Shown here: one piece after another, positions 25,532-34,380 of the stretch
Position numbering within the stretch: position 1 is the stretch's first letter
Layout of the letters: the number at the start of each line of letters is the position of its first letter
Assembly: GCF_900156065.1 (NCBI RefSeq)
Contig: NZ_FTNF01000021.1
Span: 32,143-96,142, forward strand
From: Micromonospora avicenniae
GTDB taxonomy: Bacteria > Actinomycetota > Actinomycetes > Mycobacteriales > Micromonosporaceae
Direction of reading: 5' to 3'
DNA length: 64,000 nucleotides
Program-made: the position numbers and the translations under genes
Notes under the pieces: model-generated
The model's database searches: none
Seen by the model: only the letters and a program-made list of their open reading frames with translations
What the model was told of the DNA's origin: nothing

Positions 25532-27943
25532 GTGAAGCGTCGTACGCGGGTTCTGCTGTGCCTGGGCGTGGTCGCGGGCATGACGGCCGGGCTATCGGGC
25601 ACGAGCCTCGCCGCCGGGCCGGACGACACGACGGCCCCCGGAGGCCGGCCCGAAGTGCGTTCGACGGGCACGGTGGTGGTGGCCCGCCCGGGCTCCGCGC
25701 CCATCGTCGCCAACGTCGGCACGTCCACGATCACCGTGCGCGCCGGCGCCCGGGTGCCGGCGGTCACGGGCCAGCTGGTCGCCTCCGACCGGTCGCGGCA
25801 ACGGCTCACGGTCGTCGATGCGGACGGCAGGGAGAAGCGGGCCGAGCGCATCGAGGCCGGAGACCGGCTGCGGGTCACCGCCGAGGACGACCACTCCGTG
25901 GGCAGCTACACCTTCGCCATCGATGACCCGGACGCCGAGCGGCGCGACGGCGTCTACTGGAACCATCCCCGGTACGAGGGGATCGATCGGACCGTCAACG
26001 CGAGCACTCCGGTGTTCCCGGACCGCCGCTGCGACATCACCGACCACCGGTACGCGCACCTGGTCCGGCAGGTCACCGAGCGGTATGCCGTCGGCAACGA
26101 GGCCGGTGATCCGGCGGTCAAGTCCTCACCGCTCGTCTACGCGTCGCATCAGGTCTGGTACTACACCGATGCCATCGCCGCGGCGATCACCGACTGCCAC
26201 CGGGCGGGCGGCGGCATCGTCGTCGTCCCAGCCGGCGGTTCGCGCAACCCCGACGGGGCCTACTATTCCGGCGCCATCACCCTGCTGAGCAGAATCAACC
26301 TGCGCATCGACACCGGCGCCACCGTGAAGTTCGTCCGCAACAAGACGAACGAGTACTACCCGGTCGTGTTGACCAGTTACGAGGGCAGCGACCTCTACAG
26401 CTTCTCGCCCTTCGTCTACGCGCTGCACCAGACCGACATCGCGGTCACCGGCGGCGGCCTGCTGGACGGGCAGGAGGACATGTGGAACTGGCGTCCCTGG
26501 AAGAAGGGCTACTGGGGTGAGCCCTCGGTGGAGAACAAGGACACCAACGCACCGTACGGCACCAACGGCGTCCTCAACGCCATGAACTACGCCGACGTGC
26601 CGATCCAGAAGCGCATCTTCTCCGACGACGGGCACCTGCCCGCGACCATTCCCGTGATCGACGGTGACATGGTGCGGAATGTGGCGCCGCCTGCCGATGC
26701 GGTGCCCCTCAAGTCGACCTTCCGGCCATCGCTCATCCAGACCTACGCGTCCAGCAACGTCCTCATCGAGGACGTGAAGATCCGCAACACGCCGTTCTGG
26801 GTCGTGCATCCGGTCAGCTCGAAGAACGTCCTGATCCGCAACCTCGACATCTACAGCGACAAGACCAAGGACTTCGAGGCCGGCGGTTGGAACAACGACG
26901 ACGGTGTGGACCCCGAGTCGAGCAGTCAAGTGGTGATGGAAGGCAACCACGTCACGGTCAGCGACGACGGCGCGGCGATCAAGGCCGGGCGTAACGTCAA
27001 CGGCAGGAGGCACCGCAATCCCAGCGAGGACATCATCATCCGGCACTCGGTCTACAACAACGACGGAGGCGGGTCCGCGGCGGTCTCGATGGGCAGCGAG
27101 ATGTCCGGGGGAGTCCGCAACGTCTTCATCCACGACAACGAGTTCGGTGGGCCCGGACTGTCGCTGGCGTTGAAGATCAAGACCAACTCCAACCGGGGCG
27201 GCTACGTCGAGAACATCTACCTGAGGGACTGCCTGTTGCGCAGCGGCATCTCGGGGATGGTGCAGTTCGACGGCAACTACTCCGAGACCGTCCCGTTCCC
27301 AGGCGCGGACGTGTTCAACCCGACCATCCGGAACATCTACCTGGACAACGTCGACACCGCGCCCAGCATGACGCCAGGTCGGACGACCTTCCAGATGTCC
27401 AGTGCGGCGTCGCGGTCACCGGTGGAGAACGTCTACTACCGGAACTCGGACTTCTACACGACGAACACGCTCGATGCGGGCTTCCGAGGGAACAAGAACA
27501 TCAAGAACTTCGTCGTGGAGAACGTCTCCTACATCGACCCGGCAACGCTGCAGCGCACGGTCTACAACACGACGCCGCTGAACCTGCTGGACCAGACGGA
27601 GGCGGTGACTGACTCGGGTCAAACCGTGCGATTGACAGCGGCGAGCATCGCTGCCCCGGACACCATCACCGCGGTGCCGGCGAGGACCTTCACCCTTCGC
27701 GGAAAAGTCGACCTGACGGCCTATCCCGACTTCATGGAAAAGGGGACCGTCCGGGTGTTCGTCGACCGCAGTGGCACGCCCATCCCGGCCGCTGTCGCTG
27801 CCGACGGCAGCTTCGCGACGGGATCGATCACTCTCGACGACGACCAGAGCTGGTACCAGGATCGGCACTACGTCGCGGTGAACTTCTACAACGGCATCGA
27901 CATGAACACGGCGGTGTACCAGCTGACATCCTCTCTGCCCTAG
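25532..27943 (+). CDS. Secreted multidomain GH28 polygalacturonase-like enzyme
   Basis: An 803-residue secreted protein starting at GTG after GGGGAG (seven bases). The leader (RTRVLLCLGVVAGMTAGL) is followed by a roughly 100-residue beta-rich domain, then a GH28-like beta-helix. Catalytic blocks are NNDDGVDPESS, SDDGAAIKAG and GSEMSGGVRN, with KIKTN for the usual RIK. The GHG-type His region is altered (NDGGGSAAVSMGSE), which may change activity. A carboxyl Ig-like domain closes the protein. Identical motif phrases to the preceding GH28 gene (GSEMSGGVRN, TNEY/YNYS-type loops) suggest an old duplication. Likely exo-polygalacturonase or rhamnogalacturonan hydrolase; substrate uncertain. Confidence 0.85.
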   Translation: MKRRTRVLLCLGVVAGMTAGLSGTSLAAGPDDTTAPGGRPEVRSTGTVVVARPGSAPIVANVGTSTITVRAGARVPAVTGQLVASDRSRQRLTVVDADGREKRAERIEAGDRLRVTAEDDHSVGSYTFAIDDPDAERRDGVYWNHPRYEGIDRTVNASTPVFPDRRCDITDHRYAHLVRQVTERYAVGNEAGDPAVKSSPLVYASHQVWYYTDAIAAAITDCHRAGGGIVVVPAGGSRNPDGAYYSGAITLLSRINLRIDTGATVKFVRNKTNEYYPVVLTSYEGSDLYSFSPFVYALHQTDIAVTGGGLLDGQEDMWNWRPWKKGYWGEPSVENKDTNAPYGTNGVLNAMNYADVPIQKRIFSDDGHLPATIPVIDGDMVRNVAPPADAVPLKSTFRPSLIQTYASSNVLIEDVKIRNTPFWVVHPVSSKNVLIRNLDIYSDKTKDFEAGGWNNDDGVDPESSSQVVMEGNHVTVSDDGAAIKAGRNVNGRRHRNPSEDIIIRHSVYNNDGGGSAAVSMGSEMSGGVRNVFIHDNEFGGPGLSLALKIKTNSNRGGYVENIYLRDCLLRSGISGMVQFDGNYSETVPFPGADVFNPTIRNIYLDNVDTAPSMTPGRTTFQMSSAASRSPVENVYYRNSDFYTTNTLDAGFRGNKNIKNFVVENVSYIDPATLQRTVYNTTPLNLLDQTEAVTDSGQTVRLTAASIAAPDTITAVPARTFTLRGKVDLTAYPDFMEKGTVRVFVDRSGTPIPAAVAADGSFATGSITLDDDQSWYQDRHYVAVNFYNGIDMNTAVYQLTSSLP

Positions 27944-28090
27944 AAGGGGGATTGCCCGGCCCGGTGGCCGGCAGGGACCACGGTGGGGCTTGCCCATGGG
28001 CCAAGGTCAAGCGCCGGGCGGTGCCTGCAGTGCTCTCATCCGAACTGGGGGACCCCACCACCGATCCGGCCTGCGGGCTCAGGATCACCT

Positions 28091-29494
28091 CTACGCGGGA
28101 CGGCCGCGGTAGCCGATGGGGCCTTCCCCGACGCGCTGGTAGGTCCCCAGGAACCCGCCGTCGTCGAAGGCGATCGTGCCGTTGTTGCCGCGGGCATCGC
28201 GCCAGGTCAGCCTGGTGAGCGGGCGGTCGGGCACACCCACCGCGAGGACCAGCAGGTCAGCGGCGTGGTGCCACCCGCCGCTCCAGCCTTCCTCTTGGGA
28301 GAAGCGTCGAGCCTCCTTGGCGAAGGAGTTGCGCTCGATCAGCCGGCCGCGGAACTCCCTCGGCCGCTCACCCGGCTGCCGGCTCCAGCCGTAGATGGCG
28401 GCCTGCTGCTTCTCGAACGTGATCGCGTATTCGGTGCCGGACGCGTCGGCCCAGGCTGCCTGGTCGAGGACGGCCTGCTCGCCGCGGTCGATGAAGATGG
28501 TGACCTCACCGACGGTGGTCGCGTACCGCAGCACCGGCTCGGCGATCGCCTGCCGTTCGAGTGCCAGCCGCGCCTGATCGTGTGCGTGCATCGGGTCGAT
28601 GGTCACCCGGTACAGCCACAGCATGCTCCGGGCGTCGTCACCGTTGTCGATCCGCAACGTGTTCCAGCCGGCCACCAACTCCTCGGCCGGAACCGCGAAG
28701 ACCAGTCGTTGCGGGAGTCCTCCGCCGTTCGGGATCCGCAGCCGGTCGGCCAACGGTCGGCCATTGAGTCGAACGGTGAGCGGGGCGTGTCCAGGCGCCT
28801 GGGAGAGCATCGACGCGAGCGCCAAGAGGGCGACGCAGGCCTCGCGGACGACGGATGGGTCGGGCACGTCGAACTTCAGCTCGACCGACCCGCCGGCGCC
28901 GATGGCCAAATGGTCGTCCGCGGCCGAGGACCGGTCGGTGCCCGTGATCGCGACGTTTCCGGTGCGGGGCGGCTCGCTGCCGAAATCGGCGTAGGTAGGT
29001 CCCATCTGGATGCCGGCACGCCCCGAGGACTCTGGCGGCAGAGACGACGACGGGTGCAGCAGCACCTCGTACGAACGAACGTTTTGCTCGCCGTCGCCGT
29101 ATCCGATGTTGGCGGCGCCGAACGCGGGCCGCACCTTGCCGATGTGCAGTGTGCCGGGCGCGACCGCCGCGCGGGCGACGTAGAGCGGCTCACCGTCGTC
29201 CTCCCGGCCCGCCGGCAGCGCGTCCGTGGGCACCGCGCCGGCGGACGAGATGCCCCAGACGCCGCGGTCCATCAGCACCTCGTACTCGTCGACGCTGACC
29301 TTTTTACCGTTCCAGGTGGCCTGGGCCGCGCCGAAGCCCGGGCGGACCTTGCCCGGGTGCACACCGCCGTGCATCCGGACTCGGCACGCCCACAGCGGCT
29401 CGCCGTCCGCCTCGTAGCCGTGCGGTACCGCGCCGGGCGGGATCTGGCCGCCGCGTGCGGTTTCCCAGCGATATGCGTCGGCAGAGATACCCAT
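28091..29494 (-). CDS. DM9-repeat (DUF3421) putative lectin with carboxyl beta-sandwich
   Basis: A 467-residue protein with two tandem DM9 repeats. Residues about 8-74 have GGQIPPGAVPHGYEADG, then HPGKVRPGFGAA and EYEVLM. Residues about 78-147 have AVPTDALPAGREDDGEPLYV, IGKVRPAFGAA and SYEVLL. DM9 proteins of insects and molluscs bind mannose-type glycans; bacterial members are little studied. The middle resembles a galactose-binding-like beta-sandwich (LTVRLNGRPL, GWNTLRIDN), and the end is beta-rich with many Trp. No signal peptide and no ribosome binding site are evident, so it may be leaderless and cytoplasmic or released otherwise. It ends convergent with the GH28 gene. Confidence 0.75.
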   Translation of the reverse strand: MGISADAYRWETARGGQIPPGAVPHGYEADGEPLWACRVRMHGGVHPGKVRPGFGAAQATWNGKKVSVDEYEVLMDRGVWGISSAGAVPTDALPAGREDDGEPLYVARAAVAPGTLHIGKVRPAFGAANIGYGDGEQNVRSYEVLLHPSSSLPPESSGRAGIQMGPTYADFGSEPPRTGNVAITGTDRSSAADDHLAIGAGGSVELKFDVPDPSVVREACVALLALASMLSQAPGHAPLTVRLNGRPLADRLRIPNGGGLPQRLVFAVPAEELVAGWNTLRIDNGDDARSMLWLYRVTIDPMHAHDQARLALERQAIAEPVLRYATTVGEVTIFIDRGEQAVLDQAAWADASGTEYAITFEKQQAAIYGWSRQPGERPREFRGRLIERNSFAKEARRFSQEEGWSGGWHHAADLLVLAVGVPDRPLTRLTWRDARGNNGTIAFDDGGFLGTYQRVGEGPIGYRGRPA

Positions 29495-30034
29495 TCGGCA
29501 GACGATAGATCAACAGCTTCAGGACTCGTGAACGCCGGTGGCCAATGGGCGGCCGTGACGGCGACATCCGGAACTTCCTGGGAACAGGCTGCGGAGGTCG
29601 GGCCGGAGCCTTGGCGATCCGGAGCCGCACAGGTTCGGGCGCCCGCACCGGTTCCGGCCTGGGAGGCGGGTCACTGTTCACGGTGGCGCTCCTGAACGTC
29701 GGAGTCGGCCGACACTACTGGTATCAACGCATGCGCGGCGCACGCCAGATGGGTTGCGAGCCGCTCCGCCAAGGTCTCGCCGATCTTCGGTGGCGTGGCC
29801 GCCTCGGCGACTCCTTTGCCAACACGGTGATGATGCGGCCCGCCCTGCCGAGTGGCGGAAGCACGAGAAGACTTGCGCCACTTGGTACGTGACGAGAGGA
29901 GGCTCAGCCTCCAGTAATCATGCCGGCGAACCAGCTACAGACGAATCACACTTCGTGGCGTCTGAGCGGCCCTGGCCGCGGAGTTGTGGGCCTCTTCGCG
30001 GTCCGGCTCCGGTATCGGACCTTCTCCTTTCCGG
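29495..30034. other. Gene-free stretch of 540 bases
   Basis: No convincing gene. On the minus strand a 48-codon stretch ending near 29680 (phrase ETLAERLATHLACAAHALIP) has coding-like composition but lacks a start and a ribosome site, so it may be a decayed fragment. Plus-strand reading frames here are Arg/Gly-rich shadows. Confidence 0.4.
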
Positions 30035-30799
30035 TCAGGCGCGGGGTCCGAGGAACAGGCCACCACTTGCGTCGATGACCTGACCGGTGATCCAGCGTGC
30101 AGCGTCGGAGGCGAGGAACGCGACGACGTCGGCGATGTCGTCGGGCCCGCCCAGCCGGTTGAGTGCCGTCATTCCAGCGATGAGTTCGGCCAGGCCCGGC
30201 GCTTCGAACGCAGATCCGTTGGTCGCCGTCCGCGTGGCGCCGGGAGCAACCGCGTTCACCGTGATTCCTCGGGTACCGAGTTGGATGGCCAAGGTCCTGC
30301 TCATCGTCTCGACCGCGCTTTTCGTCATGGCGAAGGACGTCTGGGTGGGGTTGGCCATGCGGGTTGCCACGGACGAGAGCGTGATGATGCGGCCACCGTC
30401 GCGCAGTAGTGGCAATGCTCGCTGGATGATGAAGTACGGCGCGCGCACGTTCACCGCGAAGAGGCGGTCGAACTCGGTGCGCGTTGTGGCCCCGAGCGGG
30501 CCGGCGGGCGTAGCCGCCGCGTTGTTGACCAGGATGTCGAGTGGCCGACCGGCCAGGCCGGCCTCGGCTCCGGCGAGGAGCGTGTCGACGTCGTGATCCA
30601 CGCCCAGCTCAGCCCTGACGACGAGCGCGGTTCCACCGGCCCGTTCGATCTCGTCGACCGTCGCTGTCGCACCGTCCTTGTCCGTGCCGAAATGCACGAT
30701 GACCATTGCCCCTTCTGTCGCCAGCCGGGCTGCGATCGCCCGCCCGATGCCACGGGACGCTCCAGTCACGAGAGCCGTTTTGCCAGTCAGCTCATTCAT
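30035..30799 (-). CDS. SDR family oxidoreductase with Tyr-to-Phe change at the active site
   Basis: A 254-residue short-chain dehydrogenase/reductase. The ATG at 30799 is used because the Rossmann motif TGASRGIGRA follows directly; upstream sequence is promoter. NNAA (about residues 89-92), the Ser of TLSSVA and the Lys of the YxxxK motif are present, but the Tyr is Phe (SFAMTK). The structural motif GPxx-like VAPGATRT and the terminal ITGQVIDASGG are normal. Loss of the Tyr hydroxyl should reduce or abolish ordinary SDR catalysis. Divergent from a TetR gene, with an operator-like dyad between them, so it is probably that regulator's target. Confidence 0.88.
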   Translation of the reverse strand: MNELTGKTALVTGASRGIGRAIAARLATEGAMVIVHFGTDKDGATATVDEIERAGGTALVVRAELGVDHDVDTLLAGAEAGLAGRPLDILVNNAAATPAGPLGATTRTEFDRLFAVNVRAPYFIIQRALPLLRDGGRIITLSSVATRMANPTQTSFAMTKSAVETMSRTLAIQLGTRGITVNAVAPGATRTATNGSAFEAPGLAELIAGMTALNRLGGPDDIADVVAFLASDAARWITGQVIDASGGLFLGPRA

Positions 30800-30842
30800 G
30801 CCAACCAACCTCACGATGCGAGTCACTACCAAGACGATAGTA

Positions 30843-30859
30843 ACTACCAGTGCGGTAGT
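30843..30859. promoter_or_regulatory. Operator-like dyad between SDR and TetR genes
   Basis: ACTACC and GGTAGT arms around AGTGC, ten bases before the tetR-type ATG and about 44 bases before the divergent SDR ATG. A further TCTACC half-site follows. Position and symmetry fit autoregulation by the TetR protein (inference). Confidence 0.55.
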
Positions 30860-30868
30860 GTCTACCAC

Positions 30869-31576
30869 ATGCCCGATCAGCACTCAACCCTGAGAGCGCA
30901 ACGGCGAGCCGAGACGCAACGCGTGATCCAGGCGCACGCTGTACGTCTGTTCACCGAGCGCGGCTACGACGCCACGACCGTCACCGACGTCGCCGAAGCC
31001 GCAGGCGTGTCTCCCATGACCGTGTATCGGCACTTCCCCACGAAAGAGGATCTCGTCCTCATCGACCAGCACGGCCAGCTCGTCGCCGAGTGCATCGCCG
31101 CGACGCCCGCCGCGCAGCCCCTGGTCCGCCGCATCGGCAGCGCGCTCATCGACTCGGCCACGGCACTGACCAGCGGCCGCCACGGAAACGACCTGACAGC
31201 GGACGGGCGGTTCCTCCTCGCCCGCCTTCGGCTCATGATTTCCACGCCGGCCTTGCGGGCCAAGCACCTGGACAACCACTACGCCCTTCAGCAGGCCATC
31301 GTCACCGCCATCGAGGACGACGCCACCGATCCCGAAACGACGTTCCACGCCCAGGCGGCGGCCAGCGCATGCCTGGCCGTTCTGCACACGGCACTGACGC
31401 GGTGGGCCGAGGACGACGGACGGGCCGAACTACCGGACCTGATCGCGAAGGCGCTCGCTGCCGCCTTCGGCGATGACATCGTCGACACCCGCCGCGACTC
31501 CGGCCGACCGCAACCGGCGGGTAGCCCCACCAGGCTCGCCGGAGCGGATCCAGGTGACCCGCGATGCGTGCGATAG
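30869..31576 (+). CDS. TetR family transcriptional regulator
   Basis: A 235-residue regulator. The ATG at 30869 is preferred over upstream in-frame starts, which overlap the divergent gene. The amino helix-turn-helix is complete: HAVRLFTERGYDATTVTDVA, then GVSPMTVYRHFPTKEDLV. The ligand domain (about residues 80-200) is helical and unassigned. The divergent SDR and the dyad between the two genes suggest it senses a small hydrophobic compound and controls that SDR. The Pro/Arg-rich tail after residue 210 looks disordered. Confidence 0.88.
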   Translation: MPDQHSTLRAQRRAETQRVIQAHAVRLFTERGYDATTVTDVAEAAGVSPMTVYRHFPTKEDLVLIDQHGQLVAECIAATPAAQPLVRRIGSALIDSATALTSGRHGNDLTADGRFLLARLRLMISTPALRAKHLDNHYALQQAIVTAIEDDATDPETTFHAQAAASACLAVLHTALTRWAEDDGRAELPDLIAKALAAAFGDDIVDTRRDSGRPQPAGSPTRLAGADPGDPRCVR

Positions 31577-31634
31577 CACTCACCGCAGGTGGCTATCCGG
31601 TGGATCGTGAGCTGGCCTGCCGTACGGTCCCTTC

Positions 31635-32165
31635 ATGACGCACCTTCTGTTGATCTCCGGCAGCACCCGCGCGGGGTCGACCAACACCGCAGCCCTGCGT
31701 ACGGTCGCCTCGCTCGTTTCCGATGACGTCACCACCACTCTGTACGACGGACTCGTCGCCCTCCCCGCGTTCGTCCCCGGCGACCAGGAACCGCCGGTCG
31801 CTGTCACGGAGCTGCGCCGCACGGTCGAGGACGCGGACGCCCTGCTGTTCTGCACCCCCGAGTACGCCGGCAGCATCCCGGGCAGCCTCAAGAACCTCCT
31901 CGAGTGGCTGATCGGGAGCGGAGAACTCAACGGCAAGCCGGTCGCCTGGCTCTCGGTGGCAGCTCCCGGGCGTGGTGAGGGAGCCCGCGAAACACTGGAG
32001 ACCGTGCTCGGCTACGTCGACGCGAACCTGCTGACGTCGGCGTGCGCGCGTATCCCCGTCACGCGCGATGCGGTGACCACGGACGGAATCATCGTCGACC
32101 CGCAGGTAACCGCCGCGCTGCGAGACATGCTGACGCGCTTCACCCAGGCGATCGACGGCAACTGA
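31635..32165 (+). CDS. NAD(P)H-dependent FMN reductase
   Basis: A 176-residue flavodoxin-fold protein. The phosphate-binding loop ISGSTRAGSTN at residues 7-17 and the flavin-contact motif TPEYAGSIPGSLKNLLEWL near residues 75-93 define the NADPH-dependent FMN reductase family. The length is typical. Such enzymes reduce FMN, quinones, azo dyes or chromate in the cytoplasm. It is convergent with the LysR gene downstream, leaving only 36 bases between them. Confidence 0.9.
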   Translation: MTHLLLISGSTRAGSTNTAALRTVASLVSDDVTTTLYDGLVALPAFVPGDQEPPVAVTELRRTVEDADALLFCTPEYAGSIPGSLKNLLEWLIGSGELNGKPVAWLSVAAPGRGEGARETLETVLGYVDANLLTSACARIPVTRDAVTTDGIIVDPQVTAALRDMLTRFTQAIDGN

Positions 32166-32201
32166 GAGCGCCGCGTGGTGGCGGCGGCAACCCGAAGAGG
32201 C

Positions 32202-33107
32202 CTACGGCCTGTCCGGCGGATTTGGGCTGACGGTCGCCAGCAGGTGTTTGACCAGAGCGTTCTGATCGTTCTTGCGCCAGGCGACGGCGACTCGCGTGCG
32301 GGCGGTGCCGGGCTCGACCCTGCGGAATGCGACGCCTTTGAGCCGGATGCGTCGGATGCTCGCCGGGGCAAGCGAGACGCCCAGACCAGCCCCCACGAGC
32401 GCGCACACAGTCTGCCACTCCACCGCGTGCTGAACTATGTGCGGCGTGAAGCCTGCTGCGGTGCACAGGCCAGTGATCTGGTCGTATAGCTGTGGACCGG
32501 CCGCACGGGGCAGCAGCACGAAGGGTGAGTCCGCCAACTGCGCGAGCTGTACGGTCCCGGCGGCCAGCGGGTGGGTGGCCGGCAGCACGGCCACGAAAGG
32601 CTCGCTGAGTACCGTCCTGAATCCGAGTTCCACCTCGCCGGCGGGCGGTTCGCGCAGCAGGCCGATGTCGATGGCCTTGTCGTGCAGGGCGGTGATCTGC
32701 GGTGCGGTGGTCATTTCTCGGATGTCCAGGTGCACGCCGGGGAACCGCTGCCCGAAGGTGCGCAGCAGGTCGGGCAGGATGGTCAGGGCGAGGGAGGCGG
32801 CAAAGCCGATCCGTAGGCGTCCGGCTTGGCCGCTGCCAACGGCGCGGGCCGCGGCCAGACCGTCCGCAAGATCGGTGAGCGCCCGCCGCGCCGCGGGCAG
32901 CAGTTCGCGTCCTGCCGGGGTGAGCGTGACGCGTCCTGGTTCGCGGCTGAACAACGCGTGGCCGACCTTGTCTTCCAGCCGGCGGATCTGCTGGCTCAGC
33001 GGCGGCTGGGCGATGCCCAGGTGAGCGGCCGCGTGACCGAAGTGAAGTTCCTCGGCGAGCACGACGAACGCGTGCAGCTGCGCGAGGGGAAGTTCGGGGC
33101 GCGCCAT
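32202..33107 (-). CDS. LysR family transcriptional regulator
   Basis: A 301-residue regulator with the amino winged helix-turn-helix (LHAFVVLAEELHFGHAAAHL, then GIAQPPLSQQIRRLEDKVG) and the periplasmic-binding-like effector domain from about residue 90. It is divergent from the RidA gene with a 71-base gap, the usual arrangement for a LysR regulator and its target. The effector is unknown; aromatic or amino-acid-derived compounds are common for the group. Confidence 0.92.
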   Translation of the reverse strand: MARPELPLAQLHAFVVLAEELHFGHAAAHLGIAQPPLSQQIRRLEDKVGHALFSREPGRVTLTPAGRELLPAARRALTDLADGLAAARAVGSGQAGRLRIGFAASLALTILPDLLRTFGQRFPGVHLDIREMTTAPQITALHDKAIDIGLLREPPAGEVELGFRTVLSEPFVAVLPATHPLAAGTVQLAQLADSPFVLLPRAAGPQLYDQITGLCTAAGFTPHIVQHAVEWQTVCALVGAGLGVSLAPASIRRIRLKGVAFRRVEPGTARTRVAVAWRKNDQNALVKHLLATVSPNPPDRP

Positions 33108-33178
33108 ACGCCTAGAGATATCACGTCATGCCGCAGGCTCTATTGGACGTATTCCCGGCTGCCACCTAGCGTTCGCAC

Positions 33179-33568
33179 ATGACAGAGCGACGTGCGATCC
33201 TCAGCGGCTCGACCTTCGAGGGGCAGATCGGCTACGCCCGTGCCGTGGTGGACGGCGACTGGGTGCATGTGTCCGGGACGACCGGCTTCGACTACCCCAC
33301 CATGACGATCTCCGACAGCGTGGTGGAGCAGGCCGAGCAGTGCCTGCACAACATCGAGGCCGCGCTCGCCGAGGCGGGGTGCACTTTCGCGGATGTGGTG
33401 CGGGTGCGCTACCTGCTGCCCGACCGCGATGACTTCGAGTCCTGCTGGCCGGTCCTGCGCCGCTACTTCGGCGACGTCCGGCCGGCCGCCACGATGCTCG
33501 TGTGCGGCCTCGCCGACCCCCGGATGAAAATCGAGATAGAGGTGTACGCGCGGCGGGCCGCGGCATAG
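33179..33568 (+). CDS. RidA/YjgF family enamine/imine deaminase-like protein
   Basis: A 129-residue protein of the RidA superfamily. Visible features are YARAVVDGDWVHVSGTTGFD, the helical segment QAEQCLHNIEAALAEAG, VVRVRYLLPD and the carboxyl KIEIEVYARR. Members hydrolyse reactive enamines/imines or act in aromatic degradation. The Arg that binds substrate carboxylate in RidA proper is not clearly conserved, so the activity may differ. It is divergent from lysR and followed by an enolase-superfamily fragment, which hints at a former amino-acid or aromatic catabolic operon. Confidence 0.88.
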   Translation: MTERRAILSGSTFEGQIGYARAVVDGDWVHVSGTTGFDYPTMTISDSVVEQAEQCLHNIEAALAEAGCTFADVVRVRYLLPDRDDFESCWPVLRRYFGDVRPAATMLVCGLADPRMKIEIEVYARRAAA

Positions 33569-33624
33569 GTACGACAGGAGCGCTACGTCCACCGCGGCAC
33601 CGTCACCGTCGGCACGGTCTGTGG

Positions 33625-33990
33625 ATGGCCGACGAGACGGTCTTCGGCGTCGCCGATCTGGTCGAGGTGATCCGCCGCCGCGCGGCCGACATGGTGAACG
33701 TCAAATTGGCCAAATTCGGTGGACTCCGGCCCGCCCGCACCCTGCTGGAACTCGCCGAAGCCCAACAGATGGGCACCATGGTCGGATCCATGCTGGAGAC
33801 CGAGATCGGTACCGGAGCGGCCGCCAGCCTCGTCGCGGCGTACGGCACCAGCATGGTCAGCGACCTGGACGCGGTCTGGTGGCTTGAGCGTGACGCCGTG
33901 ACCGGGGGGATGCGCTACGAAGGCGCGACGGTCGTGCTGCCTGAGACTGCGGGCCTGGGGGTGACCAGCGTCGTCCCCTTGGACGAGTAG
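33625..33990 (+). pseudogene. Amino-truncated mandelate racemase/muconate lactonizing enzyme fragment
   Basis: About 121 codons match only the carboxyl part of an enolase-superfamily barrel: MADETVFGVADLVEVIRRRA, VNVKLAKFGGLRPARTLLEL, GTMVGSMLETEIGTGAAASL and DLDAVWWLERD, ending PETAGLGV. The amino capping domain, the first catalytic Lys pair and the first metal ligands are missing. An ATG at 33625 exists but has no convincing ribosome site. It lies 56 bases after ridA. Probably the remnant of a dipeptide epimerase or muconate cycloisomerase-type gene, produced by a deletion. Confidence 0.8.
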
Positions 33991-34380
33991 GTCGCGTGAC
34001 CCTCACGGTGCGGCGGCCGGTGACGCGTTCAAATTGACCGACATCACCTGGTCCAACTTGGCCACCCTGTCGTCAGCGCTGGATGGTGAACTGTGCTCAT
34101 GCCGAGCTGGTCGCCGGCTCGACACGGCAGTTGTGCGCGTAATGAAACATTTGCGAACGCGCAGAATGTGATCTGCAGCACACGACGTAACGGGGTGCGG
34201 GAACCCGGACGCCAATCAAAATGATGGATTTCTGCACTCTCCAACCCCGCCCCATCAAACTGGTCTGTCTCTGGATGGCTCGTGGAGGGATCTATTGACA
34301 GAGACTGGTCGTCCGGCCGAGTCGTGCTTGCGGAGATTCTGCCCTCGCATGGACCGCGCCGGCCGGGACGGGCTGTCGGG
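33991..34380. other. Gene-free stretch of 390 bases
   Basis: No supported gene. The stretch is somewhat less GC-rich than its surroundings (34130-34260), which is more like promoter or old intergenic DNA. No clear operator or hairpin was found. Confidence 0.4.

Noticed and set aside
29545..29892. A 115-codon plus-strand frame
   Set aside because: No ribosome site, unusual Arg/Gly-rich composition and no recognisable domain.
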